A stretch of 64,000 nt of DNA from Nitratireductor arenosus (GTDB lineage: Bacteria; Pseudomonadota; Alphaproteobacteria; Rhizobiales; Rhizobiaceae), in contig NZ_WPHG01000002.1 in NCBI RefSeq assembly GCF_009742725.1, forward strand, positions 868,001-932,000, in the 5' to 3' direction. Of the stretch, positions 1 to 8,536 are shown one piece after another (position 1 is the first letter of the stretch; every line of letters begins with the position of its first letter). The translations under genes were made by a program, and so were the position numbers. The notes beneath the pieces are model-generated. The model ran no database searches and was not told the DNA's origin. It was given only the letters and a program-made list of their open reading frames with translations.

Positions 1-1
1 C

Positions 2-670
2 GACCGGCGGCTGAAGGTGCTGCAATCGCTTGATACGCTCGGCGCCGGCTTTCAGCTCGCCAGCCACGATCTCGACATTCGCGGCGCCGGCAATCTTCTG
101 GGCGAGGAACAGTCGGGCCACATCAAGGAGGTCGGCTTCGAGCTCTATCAGCAGATGCTGGAGGAGGCGGTGGCCGAATTGCGCGGCTCTGGCGAGACGG
201 CCGATACTGGCTGGTCGCCGCAGATCACGGTCGGCACCGCCGTGATGATCCCGGAAGACTACGTGCCCGACCTGCAGCTTCGCCTGGCGCTCTATCGGCG
301 GCTGGCCGAACTGGAAACGACCGAGGAGATCGACGCGTTCGGGGCCGAGTTGATCGACCGGTTCGGGCCGCTGCCGGTCGAGGTGCAGCACCTCTTGAAG
401 ATCGTCTATATCAAGGCGCTGTGCCGGCGCGCCAACGTGGCCAAGCTCGATGCCGGGCCGAAAGGCGTGGTCGTCCAGTTCCGCGACAACGTGTTTGCCG
501 ACCCGGCCGGGCTCGTGCGCTTCATCGCCGAGCAGGGGTCGCTGGCCAAGATCCGCTCCGACCACTCGGTGGTCTTGTCGCGCGACTGGCCGACGGCCGA
601 AAAGCGGCTGGCGGGCGCGGCCGTGGTGATGACGCAATTGTCGCGGCTGGCCGACAAGGCGGCCGCCTGA
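2..670 (+). CDS. mfd: Transcription-repair coupling factor Mfd, C-terminal fragment
   Basis: This is the last ~222 residues of Mfd, the ATP-dependent translocase that removes stalled RNA polymerase at DNA lesions and recruits UvrA. The 5' part lies outside the window, and the reading frame is already open at base 2. Visible are the end of the helicase core (GAGFQLASHDLDIRGAGNLL, the TRG/helicase VI region with its conserved GAGNLLG) and, from about residue 80, the C-terminal TRCF/D7 domain beginning near PEDYVPDLQLRLALYRRLA. The gene ends in a run of Ala codons and is convergent with the DsbA-like gene 25 bp downstream. Identification is secure. Only the truncation by the window edge limits the call. 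Confidence 0.95.
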   Translation, partial: DRRLKVLQSLDTLGAGFQLASHDLDIRGAGNLLGEEQSGHIKEVGFELYQQMLEEAVAELRGSGETADTGWSPQITVGTAVMIPEDYVPDLQLRLALYRRLAELETTEEIDAFGAELIDRFGPLPVEVQHLLKIVYIKALCRRANVAKLDAGPKGVVVQFRDNVFADPAGLVRFIAEQGSLAKIRSDHSVVLSRDWPTAEKRLAGAAVVMTQLSRLADKAAA

Positions 671-695
671 CGGGCGGACCGGCCGCCGGCGTGCC

Positions 696-1376
696 TTATG
701 ACGCGGCTTCCAGCTCGCCGCGCGCCTTCATCGCCGCCACCTGGCGGATCGCGTCGGCCAGCGTGGCAGGGTCCTGCGCGCCCATGACGGCGTATTTGTT
801 TTCAATCAGGAAACACGGCACACCGCGGACGCCCATGCGCTGGGCGGTCTCGATCTCGTTGCGCACCGCGTCGCGGTCGGCGTCGGTGGCAAGCAGGGTT
901 TCGGCGAGCGCGGCGTCCAGACCCGCCTCGGTCGCCGCCTCGATCAGCACCGCGCGGTCGCCAACATCCTTGCCGTCCTCGAAATAGGCCTTGAACAACA
1001 ACCCGACGAGCCGGGTCTGGGCATCGGAACCGACCGTCTGGGCCCATCGTATCAGCCGGTGCGCGTCGAGCGTGTTGGGCGAAACGGCGATCGCGCCGAG
1101 ATCGAAGGCGATGCCTTCCTGCGCGCCGGCGGCCTTCACCGCCTTGTGCGCCTCGGCGAGCTTTTCGCCGCTGCCGAACTTGGCCAGCATATAGGCCTTG
1201 CGGTCGTGACCCTCGGCCGGAATGGTCGGGTCGAGCTGATAAGGACGCCAGCGCAGGTCGACGGCGACGTCGCCGACCTCCTCCAGCGCCCGTTCGAGCC
1301 GCTTCTTGCCGATATAGCACCAGGGGCACACGACGTCGGAGACGACGTCGACCTGGACCGTCTGGGGTTCGCTCAT
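696..1376 (-). CDS. DsbA family oxidoreductase (FrnE-like)
   Basis: A 226-residue thioredoxin-fold protein of the DsbA/FrnE (2-hydroxychromene-2-carboxylate isomerase-like) group. The active-site motif CPWC lies near residue 18 (VVCPWCYIGKKRLE), followed by the helical insertion and the late cis-Pro segment RGVPCFLIE typical of the family. No signal peptide is present, so it is probably cytoplasmic, as FrnE proteins are. The ATG at 1376 is chosen because AGGAGAT precedes it at good spacing. The open frame upstream of it overlaps the 3' end of the next gene and has no family similarity. It lies on the same strand as the YejA-like gene, 19 bp downstream of that gene's stop, so the two may be co-transcribed. 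The substrate cannot be inferred. Confidence 0.9.
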   Translation of the reverse strand: MSEPQTVQVDVVSDVVCPWCYIGKKRLERALEEVGDVAVDLRWRPYQLDPTIPAEGHDRKAYMLAKFGSGEKLAEAHKAVKAAGAQEGIAFDLGAIAVSPNTLDAHRLIRWAQTVGSDAQTRLVGLLFKAYFEDGKDVGDRAVLIEAATEAGLDAALAETLLATDADRDAVRNEIETAQRMGVRGVPCFLIENKYAVMGAQDPATLADAIRQVAAMKARGELEAAS

Positions 1377-1395
1377 GCCGATCTCCTGTTTGCCC

Positions 1396-3201
1396 CTATT
1401 TTGGGGCGCTCCACCAGCTTTGCAACTGGTAGCCGTAGAGCGGCGCCGCATCGGGATGCCGGATATGGTTCCAGCGCGCCACCCATTTGTCGTCGCGGTG
1501 ATAAAGCGGCACGACATAAAAGCCGCTCAAAAGCACCCGGTCATAGGCGCGAACGGCGTCGATGAAGGCGTCGCGCTCGCGCGCGTTGAGCAGGGCGTCG
1601 ATCATGGCGTCGATCGCCGGATCGGCGGCGCCGGCGAAATTCCACGATCCCTGCGCGTCACGCGAGCCGGAGCCCCAGCGACCGATCTGCTCGACACCGG
1701 GCGACAGCGAGGAGGGATAACGATGCAGGATCACGTCGTAATCATGGGTCAGAAGCCGCTGCTGGTATTGCGCGGCGTCGACCGAGCGCAGGCTTGCCTT
1801 GACGCCGAGCCGCGCGAGCGTGCGTTGCCAGGCAAGCGCCAGTTCCTGGCCACCCTTGGCCTTGAGCATGATTTCGAAGGCGAGCGGCGTCCCGTCGGCG
1901 CCAACCAGGCTGTCGCCGCGCATTTCATAACCGGCGGCCTTGAGCGCATCGAAGCCGCGGCGCAGGAAAGCGCGATCGCGCCCGCTTCCATCCGAAACCG
2001 GCGGCTCCCACGTGCCTTGCAGGATCTCGGGACTAACGGCGTCGGGGAAGGGGGCGAGCAGCGCCTTTTCGGCATCGGTCGCCGGATTGCCGCTGGAGGA
2101 CAGTTCCGAGCCGTCGAAATAGCTTTTGGTGCGTTTGTAGGCGCCCGAGAACAGATTTCGATTGGCCCATTCGAAATCGAACAATCCGGCGAGCGCCTCG
2201 CGCAGCCTGGGATTGGCAAAGACGTCGCGGCGCGTGTTCATGACGAAGCCGTACATGCCCGAGGGCAGGCCGCCGTCGAAACTGTCCTTGACGATGTCGC
2301 CGCCCGTCACCGCGGGAAAATCGTAGTCGCCGGTCCAGCGGTTGGAGTTGTTTTCGACATGGACGTCGATCAAGCCCTTCTTGAAGGCCTCGAACAGCGC
2401 GTTGTCGTCGCGGAAATAGTTGACGCGGATCTGGTCGTAATTGTCGAAGCCGCGCTTGGAGGGAATGTCCCTGGCCCAGTAGTCGGGGTTGCGGTCGAGC
2501 ACCAGCAATTCGCCCGGCCTGACCGTTCCGATCGTGTAGGGGCCGGAGCCGATCATCGGTTTCAGCGTCGACTTGTCGAAACTGTCCGCGTCGGTTGCGT
2601 GCTCGGGCAGGACCGGCATCAGGCCGATGATCAGCGGCAGTTCGCGGTCGCCTTCGCCAAATGTGAAACGCACCGTGCGCTCGTCGCGCCTTTCCATTGT
2701 CGCGATCTTGTCGACGGTGCGCTTATAGCGCGGAAAACCCTTGTCGCGCAGCAGTTTGAAGGTGAAGATAACGTCGTCGGCCGTCACCCGCTCGCCGTCG
2801 GAAAATCGCGCCCGTGCGTCGAGCGTGAATTCGACGAAGGTCCGCTCGGCGTCGGTCTCGACCGATTCGGCGATCAGCGGATAAAGCGTGAACGGCTCGT
2901 CATAGGAGCGCTGCATCAGGCTTTCGAAGACGTTGTAGCCGAATTCCAGGTCGAGCGTGCCGCGCGCGGCCGAGCCCTGGATGATGAACGGGTTGAGGCT
3001 GTCGAACGAGCCTTGCACCGCATAGTCGACCGTGCCGCCCTTGGGCGCGTCGGGGTTGACGTAGGAAAAATGCTGAAAATCCGGTGGCAGGGCCGGTTCG
3101 CCATGCATGGCGATGGCGTGGCGCGGTTCGGCGGCGGCGGCCAGACAGGCGGCCGCGAGGCTGGCGGCGATGCCGATCGACAGACATAGAAGACGTTTCA
3201 T
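1396..3201 (-). CDS. Extracellular solute-binding protein, YejA-like (peptide/microcin C type)
   Basis: A 601-residue periplasmic binding protein of SBP family 5, closest in layout to YejA. It starts with a signal peptide (MKRLLCLSIGIAASLAAAC... with cleavage probably after AAA, near residue 24). The characteristic early block HFSYVNPDAPKGG and the core 'YNVFESL...YPLIAES' are present, then the RF-SDG-VTADDV-F segment and a C-terminal YQLQSWW-type tail. The start at 3201 is the first ATG that places a good signal peptide at the N terminus. YejA normally works with permeases YejB/YejE and ATPase YejF, but no such genes lie nearby, so it is an orphan here. It is divergent from ialB across 247 bp. 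The family call is firm and the ligand unknown. Confidence 0.9.
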   Translation of the reverse strand: MKRLLCLSIGIAASLAAACLAAAAEPRHAIAMHGEPALPPDFQHFSYVNPDAPKGGTVDYAVQGSFDSLNPFIIQGSAARGTLDLEFGYNVFESLMQRSYDEPFTLYPLIAESVETDAERTFVEFTLDARARFSDGERVTADDVIFTFKLLRDKGFPRYKRTVDKIATMERRDERTVRFTFGEGDRELPLIIGLMPVLPEHATDADSFDKSTLKPMIGSGPYTIGTVRPGELLVLDRNPDYWARDIPSKRGFDNYDQIRVNYFRDDNALFEAFKKGLIDVHVENNSNRWTGDYDFPAVTGGDIVKDSFDGGLPSGMYGFVMNTRRDVFANPRLREALAGLFDFEWANRNLFSGAYKRTKSYFDGSELSSSGNPATDAEKALLAPFPDAVSPEILQGTWEPPVSDGSGRDRAFLRRGFDALKAAGYEMRGDSLVGADGTPLAFEIMLKAKGGQELALAWQRTLARLGVKASLRSVDAAQYQQRLLTHDYDVILHRYPSSLSPGVEQIGRWGSGSRDAQGSWNFAGAADPAIDAMIDALLNARERDAFIDAVRAYDRVLLSGFYVVPLYHRDDKWVARWNHIRHPDAAPLYGYQLQSWWSAPK

Positions 3202-3448
3202 GGCGTTCCGGCGTGGTGACAAGGGATCGATTCGTGTCGACCCTAGCATGTTCGCCCTCCATGTCCGTACCGCGGCAAATCACCACGAAATGGACGCGGA
3301 TGGCTGGATTCGCGGGCGGTGGCGGTGTAACACGGCGCGGAAACGCGCAATGGCCGCCCGGACGCGCGAAGCCATCCTGTCGCCGCATTTGGCGAACAGG
3401 TAGCGCAGGACGAGCCGGAACCGGAACACTCGAAAGGATCACAACGGA

Positions 3449-4084
3449 ATGAAGATGAACCGCACCAGCGCGAAACGCACAGCAGTGCTGGCGGTCGCCG
3501 CGGCGGGTTTCCTCGCTGCCAACGCCATCCCGGTCTTAGCCCAGCAGGCGCAGCAGCCGCAGATTCCGCGCGGCTGGTTCAAGGCCTGCTCCAAGCAGGA
3601 AGACGTCGATATCTGCAATGTGCAGAACATCGTTCTGGCCGATTCCGGCCAGCTCATCACCGGCGTCAGCCTGATCGAGATCAAGGGCAAGGTGAACCGC
3701 AACGTGTTCCAGGTGACGGTGCCGACCGGGCGCCTGATGGCGCCGGGCGTTGGCCTGCAGGTCGACGGCGGCAAGGCGCAGAAGGTCAATTACGCGGTCT
3801 GCCTGCCGGATCGCTGCGTGGCCGAGGTGCCGCTGACCGATTCGATCATCGCCTCCTTCAAGAAAGGCGGCGAACTGACCCTGACCTCGGTGAATTTCCA
3901 GAACAAGCCGAACCCAATCAAGGTTTCGCTGCAGGGCTTCACCGACGCTTTCGACGGACCGCCTTTGCAGCAGTCCGATATCGAGGAGCGACAGAAGAAG
4001 CTGCAGGACTTCGTGTCCAAGAACAACGAGGATTTCGCCAAGAAGCTCAAGGAAGAGCAGGAAAAGGCGAAGGCCAGCGAATAA
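3449..4084 (+). CDS. Invasion-associated locus B (IalB) family protein
   Basis: A 211-residue exported protein of the IalB family (PF06776), common in Hyphomicrobiales and first named for Bartonella erythrocyte invasion; in free-living relatives the role is an uncharacterised envelope function. A signal peptide covers about residues 1-31 (hydrophobic VLAVAAAGFLAANAIPVLA-Q). The mature part has the family pattern of WFKACSK, two conserved cysteines around EDVDICNVQN, and a later pair in YAVCLPDRC. The C-terminal ~35 residues form a charged Lys/Glu-rich helix (EERQKKLQDFVSK...EEQEKAKASE), probably coiled coil. ATG at 3449 follows a weak purine-rich stretch. A strong terminator follows the gene. 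Confidence 0.9.
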   Translation: MKMNRTSAKRTAVLAVAAAGFLAANAIPVLAQQAQQPQIPRGWFKACSKQEDVDICNVQNIVLADSGQLITGVSLIEIKGKVNRNVFQVTVPTGRLMAPGVGLQVDGGKAQKVNYAVCLPDRCVAEVPLTDSIIASFKKGGELTLTSVNFQNKPNPIKVSLQGFTDAFDGPPLQQSDIEERQKKLQDFVSKNNEDFAKKLKEEQEKAKASE

Positions 4085-4113
4085 ACCGGGTCCCCGAGAT
4101 CGCGGACAATGAC

Positions 4114-4142
4114 GAAAAAGCGGGGCTCGGCCCCGCTTTTTT
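4114..4142 (+). terminator. Rho-independent terminator after ialB
   Basis: A GC-rich hairpin, AAGCGGGG-CTCGG-CCCCGCTT, is followed by six T residues. It also starts with A residues, so it could act in both directions between ialB and the convergent hspQ. Confidence 0.9.
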
Positions 4143-4182
4143 CATGTCCTGTCGTGTTTTTTTCGACAAGCCGGTCGCCGGT

Positions 4183-4515
4183 TCAGTGCATCGCCGCGGC
4201 CTTGGGTTCGTAGCGCCCGTCCGGGGTCTTGTCGAACAACTCGCCGATCTGGGGATGGCGTACAGGCTCGCCGGACGTGTCGGGAACCAGGTTCTGCTCC
4301 GACACATAGGCAATGTATTCCGTCTCCTCGTTTTCGGCGAGGAGATGATAGAAGGGCTGGTCCTTGGGCGGCCGGATATCCTCCGGAATCGCCTGGTACC
4401 ATTCCTCGGTGTTGTCGAATTCGGGATCGACGTCGAAGATCACGCCCCGGAACGGAAAAATCCGGTGGCTGACCACCTGGCCGATCTGGAATTTCGCTTT
4501 TCTCATGTCAGTCAT
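4183..4515 (-). CDS. hspQ: Heat shock protein HspQ (YccV/hemimethylated-DNA-binding family)
   Basis: A 110-residue HspQ protein. In enterobacteria HspQ is a heat-shock protein that binds hemimethylated oriC DNA, promotes turnover of mutant DnaA and is a specificity factor of Lon. The sequence carries the whole family signature: KAKFQIGQVVSHRIFPFRG near the N terminus, then DVDPEF-NTEEWY, RPPKDQPFYHLLAENEETEY and YVSEQNLVPD-SGEPVRHP. Two in-frame ATGs (4515 and 4506) are possible; both give the full domain and neither has a strong ribosome site. It is convergent with ialB. The region upstream holds the dispersed repeat copy at 4621-4692. Confidence 0.93.
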   Translation of the reverse strand: MTDMRKAKFQIGQVVSHRIFPFRGVIFDVDPEFDNTEEWYQAIPEDIRPPKDQPFYHLLAENEETEYIAYVSEQNLVPDTSGEPVRHPQIGELFDKTPDGRYEPKAAAMH

Positions 4516-4620
4516 AATAGCTACCGCCCACGGTCCTATTTGGCGCAGCAGCGACCTCAGTTCAATAGCGCCGCGGCCTGGCGGGAAGGCGACGAGCCGC
4601 AACTGTCGTTGATCGTCCAG

Positions 4621-4692
4621 GCGGTTTTCTCCTTGCCGGACCGAAAAAACCATTCCATCAAACCGCATCGATTTAAGAATGAGCGGCTCCGG
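4621..4692 (+). repeat. Dispersed ~72-bp intergenic element, copy A
   Basis: This stretch is about 80% identical without gaps to the reverse complement of 16700-16771 (copy B), sharing the blocks GACCGAAAAA, CCATTCC and CGGCTCC. A more diverged partial relative (copy C) lies at 21320-21385. Copy A sits just upstream of the AEC permease gene and reads in the same direction as it. It may be a small mobile palindromic repeat, a regulatory leader or part of a small RNA. The sequence alone does not decide. Confidence 0.6.
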
Positions 4693-4723
4693 CCGCCAAG
4701 GCTTGTAACCGGACCGCGCTCTG

Positions 4724-5692
4724 ATGGCAGACATATTCGGCCTCGTTCTTCCCTTCTTCGGCCTGATCTTCCTCGGCTATTTCGTCGCCCGGGTCGTTCG
4801 CCAGCCGCTCGACGCGCTCGGCTGGATGAACATCTTCATCATCTATGTCGCGCTGCCGGCGCTTTTCTTCCAGCTTTTGAGCCGCACGCCGATCGAAAAA
4901 CTCACCGAATGGAGCTTCATTTTCGCGGCCGTGTTTTCAACCTACGTCGTGTTCGCGCTGATGTTCGTGATGTCGGTGATCGTCTCGCGCGGCGAGATCG
5001 CGGCAAGCACGGTCAAGGGCCTGGCCGCCGCCTACGGCAATATCGGCTATATGGGGCCGGGCATCGCGCTGCTGGCCTTTGGCGAGCAGGCGGCGGTTCC
5101 GGTCGCGTTGATCTTCTGTTTCGAAAACATCATGCATTTCGCGATCACGCCGATGATGATGGCGCTCGCCGGCGACGATCGCCGCAAGCCCGGCGCGGTG
5201 GCGCTCGATGTCGTGCGCCGGATCGCGCTGCATCCCTTCATCATCGCGACGGCTGTCGGGGTGGCGGCGGCGGCACTCTCCTTCGCGCCGCCGGCGCCGG
5301 TGGCGCGATTGCTGGAGATGCTGGCGCGCGCGGCCGCGCCTTGCGCGCTGTTTGCCATGGGCGTCACGCTCGCGTTGCGACCGCTGAAACGGGTCCCGCG
5401 CGAGCTCGCCCCGATCGCCGTCCTGAAACTCGTGCTGCACCCGCTGGTGTGTTACGTGGTTTTGAGCGCCGTCGGCGATTTCGACCCGATCTGGGTGTGG
5501 ACGGCGGTGCTGCTTGCCGGCCTGCCGACGGCCACCAACGTGTTCGTCATCGCCCAGCAATACGGTGTCTGGGTCGAGCGGGCCTCGGCCAGCGTTTTGA
5601 TCACCACGATCCTGTCCGTCGCCACGGTGACCGCGCTTCTTTACCTGGTCAAGTCCGGCCTGCTGCCGCCGGACCTGTTTCCGGGCGGCTGA
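4724..5692 (+). CDS. AEC family transporter (auxin efflux carrier family)
   Basis: A 322-residue inner-membrane permease of the AEC family (PF03547), with ten hydrophobic segments in two groups separated by a short loop around residues 150-170. The N terminus (IFGLVLPFFGLIFLGYF, then LGWMNIFIIYVALPALFF) and the GNIGYMGPGIAL segment near residue 105 are typical. The C-terminal half has the LHPLVCYVVL and GLPTATNVFVIAQQY blocks. Bacterial members export or import carboxylates such as malate or malonate; the substrate here is unknown. The last 52 bp overlap the 3' end of the convergent UbiH-like gene. Repeat copy A ends 31 bp upstream of the start. Confidence 0.92.
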   Translation: MADIFGLVLPFFGLIFLGYFVARVVRQPLDALGWMNIFIIYVALPALFFQLLSRTPIEKLTEWSFIFAAVFSTYVVFALMFVMSVIVSRGEIAASTVKGLAAAYGNIGYMGPGIALLAFGEQAAVPVALIFCFENIMHFAITPMMMALAGDDRRKPGAVALDVVRRIALHPFIIATAVGVAAAALSFAPPAPVARLLEMLARAAAPCALFAMGVTLALRPLKRVPRELAPIAVLKLVLHPLVCYVVLSAVGDFDPIWVWTAVLLAGLPTATNVFVIAQQYGVWVERASASVLITTILSVATVTALLYLVKSGLLPPDLFPGG

Positions 5693-6873
5693 AAGAGCCG
5701 CGAAAAGCCGCTGCCCGGTTCCATGCCCTCGCGCATGAAGAAGGCGCGCAGCGGGGCGATCGCCGACAGCAGGCCGAGGCCGGCCGTGCGTGCGACCTGG
5801 GCGGGAAGGAAGGCCGACAGCAATGAGGCGTTGAGCGCGTTGACGGCGGCCGTGCGTGCGGCGATGTCGGGCCGGCGCCGTGCCGAATAGCGCGCCAGCG
5901 CCTGGCGGGAACCGGGATCGCCGGCGTGCGCGCCAGCCACCGCGACCAGGTCGCGCACGTCGCGAATGCCCAGATTGAGCCCCTGGGCGCCGATGGGCGG
6001 GAACACGTGCGCGGCTTCGCCCACCAGCGCGATCCGGTTGTCGGCGAAGCGCGCGGGCAGGGCGGCCGACAGAGGGTAGATCTGGCGTCCCGGTTCGACG
6101 CTGACGCGTCCGAGCATCGATTGCATCTTATCCTCGATCAGGGCGGCAATCTCGGCGTCGGGCAGCGCCGAGAGCCGTTCGGCTTCCTGTGGTCGCACCA
6201 CCCACACCAGGCTCGAGCGACGGCCGGGCAGGGGAACCTGGGTGAACGGACCGGTTTCGGTGTGAAATTCGGTCGAGGTGAAAGCGTGCTCGCGGCTGTG
6301 GGAAAAATTCAGCACCAGCGCCGCCTGCCGATAGCGATGCTGCAGGGCGCGGATGCCGGCAGCCTCGCGCGCGGCCGAATTGCGCCCGTCGGCGGCGACC
6401 GCCAGCCGGCCGTCAACGGTCGCGCCATTATCGAGCTGCGCCGCGATGCCGTCCGGGCCTGGCTGCCACGCACCGACCAGCGCGGTGATCCACTTAATGC
6501 TGTCGTGCGCCGTTACCGCGGCCGCCAGCTCACGGTTGAGCACGACGTTGGGGATATTGTAGCCGAACGCGTCCTCGCCGATCTCGGAAGCGCGGAAAGT
6601 GACGGGCCGGCCGCGCACCAGGCGCCCGGTCGCGTCGACGATGCGCATCGTCTTCAGCGGCGCGGCGTCGGCGCGCAGACGCTCGCCGACGCCCAGCCCG
6701 CTAAGAAAATCCAGCGAAGGCGCCATCAGCGCGGTCGTGCGCCGGTCGTCCTCGCGCGCCGGCGGCCCGACGAGTTGCACGTCAAAGCCGACCTGCGCCA
6801 GTGCCAGCGCGGCAATCAGGCCGACCGGCCCGGTGCCGGCGACGATGATCGGTGTCGAGCTTTGCCTGTCCAT
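5641..6873 (-). CDS. UbiH/UbiF family FAD-dependent ubiquinone-biosynthesis hydroxylase
   Basis: A 410-residue class A flavoprotein monooxygenase of the UbiH/UbiF/VisC/COQ6 group, which hydroxylates the aromatic ring of ubiquinone precursors. The FAD-binding GxGxxG-type motif is VAGTGPVGLIAAL near residue 11, the DG motif is VAADGRNSAAREAAG near residue 165, and the second FAD motif reads LVGEAAHVFPPIGAQGLNLG near residue 300. Glu replaces the usual Asp of GDAAH there. The ATG at 6873 places the Rossmann motif at the normal distance; the longer open frame upstream has no homology. The 3' end overlaps the AEC gene by 52 bp on the opposite strand. Which ring position it hydroxylates cannot be told. 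Confidence 0.9.
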   Translation of the reverse strand: MDRQSSTPIIVAGTGPVGLIAALALAQVGFDVQLVGPPAREDDRRTTALMAPSLDFLSGLGVGERLRADAAPLKTMRIVDATGRLVRGRPVTFRASEIGEDAFGYNIPNVVLNRELAAAVTAHDSIKWITALVGAWQPGPDGIAAQLDNGATVDGRLAVAADGRNSAAREAAGIRALQHRYRQAALVLNFSHSREHAFTSTEFHTETGPFTQVPLPGRRSSLVWVVRPQEAERLSALPDAEIAALIEDKMQSMLGRVSVEPGRQIYPLSAALPARFADNRIALVGEAAHVFPPIGAQGLNLGIRDVRDLVAVAGAHAGDPGSRQALARYSARRRPDIAARTAAVNALNASLLSAFLPAQVARTAGLGLLSAIAPLRAFFMREGMEPGSGFSRLFQPPGNRSGGSRPDLTR

Positions 6874-7004
6874 GGCCCGGACTCCCTGGTTTCGCCCACA
6901 TAACCGCCATGGCGGCGGCATGCATCTGGTGCGATGTCGACCCATCCTATATGGCAGGGCCGCGCCTGCGATCAATCGGACCGAATGCCCCAGGGAGCTT
7001 TCTT

Positions 7005-7910
7005 TTGGTCGACTGCAACGACGATTTTTCCAATCTCGACGGCGCCGGCCGCGCCGTCGCGGCGCTGGCCCGCCAACCAAGAGCGCCCGTCTATGCGGCG
7101 CTGTTGCTGCTGATTTTGGTTTCGTGGGCCGTGCTCGGCGTGATGGCGATCGAACTGGCGCGGGTGTCCGCGCCGGATGCGGCCGGTCCGGGGGCGGCTG
7201 TGCTGGGCTGGCTGCCACAAGTCGACTGGCCCGCCGGCCTTGCCTGGTTCGTGCAATTATGCGCCCAGCCGGTTGAGGCGGGCGCCGGCCGGGCAGGAAG
7301 ATTTTCAGCGTTGGCGGCAATGTGGTTCTTGATGTCGCTTGCGATGATGCTGCCTTCGGCCGCGCCGATGATGCGCACCTATTGCGAGATCGCCGACACG
7401 GCGCGGGCCGGCGCAAAGGCGGTGGTTCATCCGGCGGTACTGCTTGCCGGCTATCTCGCGGTATGGCTGGCGGCCGCCGTGGGTTTCGCGGGCCTGACCG
7501 TGATCGTGTCGTTTTCCTCGCCGCAGGCCGGGCTTGCTCCAATGCGCGGCGTCGCCGGCGCCACCGCGCTGGCGATCGCGGGACTTTATCAGTTCTCCGG
7601 CCTCAAGGACGCCTGTCTGACGCGGTGCCGCGACCCGTTCGCAACGCTGTTTGCGCGCTGGAGCGACCAGCCGACGGCGATCTTTCGTCTCGGGCTTGCC
7701 CAGGGCGTGTGGTGCCTCGGCTGCTGCTGGGCGCTGATGCTGGTGATGTTTGCCGTCGGTATCATGAACCCGTTTTGGATGGCGCTGCTGGCCGTCTTCG
7801 CGCTTGTTGAAAAACAGGCGACAGGTCGGAAATTCCAGCGCGTTTCCGGTGCGATACTGCTTGTCTGGTCGGGAGCGCTGCTTGTAGTGTCGCTGAAAGG
7901 CGGAGGATGA
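7005..7910 (+). CDS. DUF2182 family predicted metal-binding integral membrane protein
   Basis: A polytopic membrane protein of the DUF2182 family (PF09948). It has about seven hydrophobic segments, the family core SLAMMLPSAAPMMRTYCEIA around residue 115 with its Met-rich MMLP...PMM pattern, and the block YQFSGLKDACLTRCRDP. The Met/Cys pattern suggests copper or another soft metal, but that is inference. I place the start at the TTG at 7005 because AGGGAG sits seven bases upstream of it. The in-frame ATG at 6951 is an alternative without such a site. The stop overlaps the next start (ATGA), so it is translationally coupled to the DUF1326 gene, a pairing found in other proteobacteria. Confidence 0.85.
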   Translation: MVDCNDDFSNLDGAGRAVAALARQPRAPVYAALLLLILVSWAVLGVMAIELARVSAPDAAGPGAAVLGWLPQVDWPAGLAWFVQLCAQPVEAGAGRAGRFSALAAMWFLMSLAMMLPSAAPMMRTYCEIADTARAGAKAVVHPAVLLAGYLAVWLAAAVGFAGLTVIVSFSSPQAGLAPMRGVAGATALAIAGLYQFSGLKDACLTRCRDPFATLFARWSDQPTAIFRLGLAQGVWCLGCCWALMLVMFAVGIMNPFWMALLAVFALVEKQATGRKFQRVSGAILLVWSGALLVVSLKGGG

Positions 7911-8536
7911 CGGCAAGGCCGATGGCGGATCAAAGCTGGACCTTGAAGGGCGAACTGGTGCTGTCGTGCAACTGCACGGTGTTTTGTCCCTGCGTGCTGT
8001 CGCTGGGCTATCATCCGCCGACCGAAGGTTATTGCCAGACCTGGGCCGGCTTCCGCATCGACGCCGGCCATTTCGGCGATGTCGACCTGTCTGGCCTCAA
8101 TCTCGGCCTGGTGATGGAGATCCCCGGCTATATGAGCCGCGGCAACTGGACGGCGGGACTGTTCGTCGACGAGCGCGCCTCGATCTACGCGCAAAAGGCG
8201 ATCGGCAAGATATTTTCCGGCAAGGCCGGCGGCACCACAGCGCTGCTGTCGATCCTGGTCGGCAATTTCCTCGGCATCGAGCGCGTGCCGATCAGTTATG
8301 CCGTCGAGAACAAGACGCGCATTTTCCAGATCCCAAACATCATCGACGGGGCGATCACGCCGATCCGCGGCAAGGATCGCGACAACGACACCGTCATCGC
8401 CAATTCCGAATACTGGATCGCGCCCGAGATCACGGTGGCCCGGTCGGACAAGAGCCGTATGCGCGCCTTCGGTCGCAACTGGAATTTTGCCGGCCGCTCG
8501 GCCGAAGTCTGCAAGCTCGATTGGCGTGGCCCGTGA
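7907..8536 (+). CDS. DUF1326 domain-containing protein
   Basis: A 209-residue cytoplasmic protein of the DUF1326 family (PF07040). The diagnostic cysteine cluster is at the N terminus, LSCNCTVFCPC (four Cys in a C-x-C-x3-C-x-C arrangement, residues 21-29), a likely metal-binding site. Biochemical function is not established to my knowledge. The start ATG overlaps the DUF2182 stop as ATGA with a strong GGCGGAGG site, and its own stop overlaps the GTG start of pcs. The tight coupling suggests DUF2182 and DUF1326 form one functional unit, perhaps metal handling at the membrane. Confidence 0.85.
   Translation: MTARPMADQSWTLKGELVLSCNCTVFCPCVLSLGYHPPTEGYCQTWAGFRIDAGHFGDVDLSGLNLGLVMEIPGYMSRGNWTAGLFVDERASIYAQKAIGKIFSGKAGGTTALLSILVGNFLGIERVPISYAVENKTRIFQIPNIIDGAITPIRGKDRDNDTVIANSEYWIAPEITVARSDKSRMRAFGRNWNFAGRSAEVCKLDWRGP

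Noticed and set aside
1375-3189. 604-residue plus-strand open frame opposite the YejA-like gene
   Set aside because: It is an antisense shadow of a high-GC gene. It has no family similarity, is Arg/Gly-rich, and the minus-strand gene has a signal peptide and clear homology.
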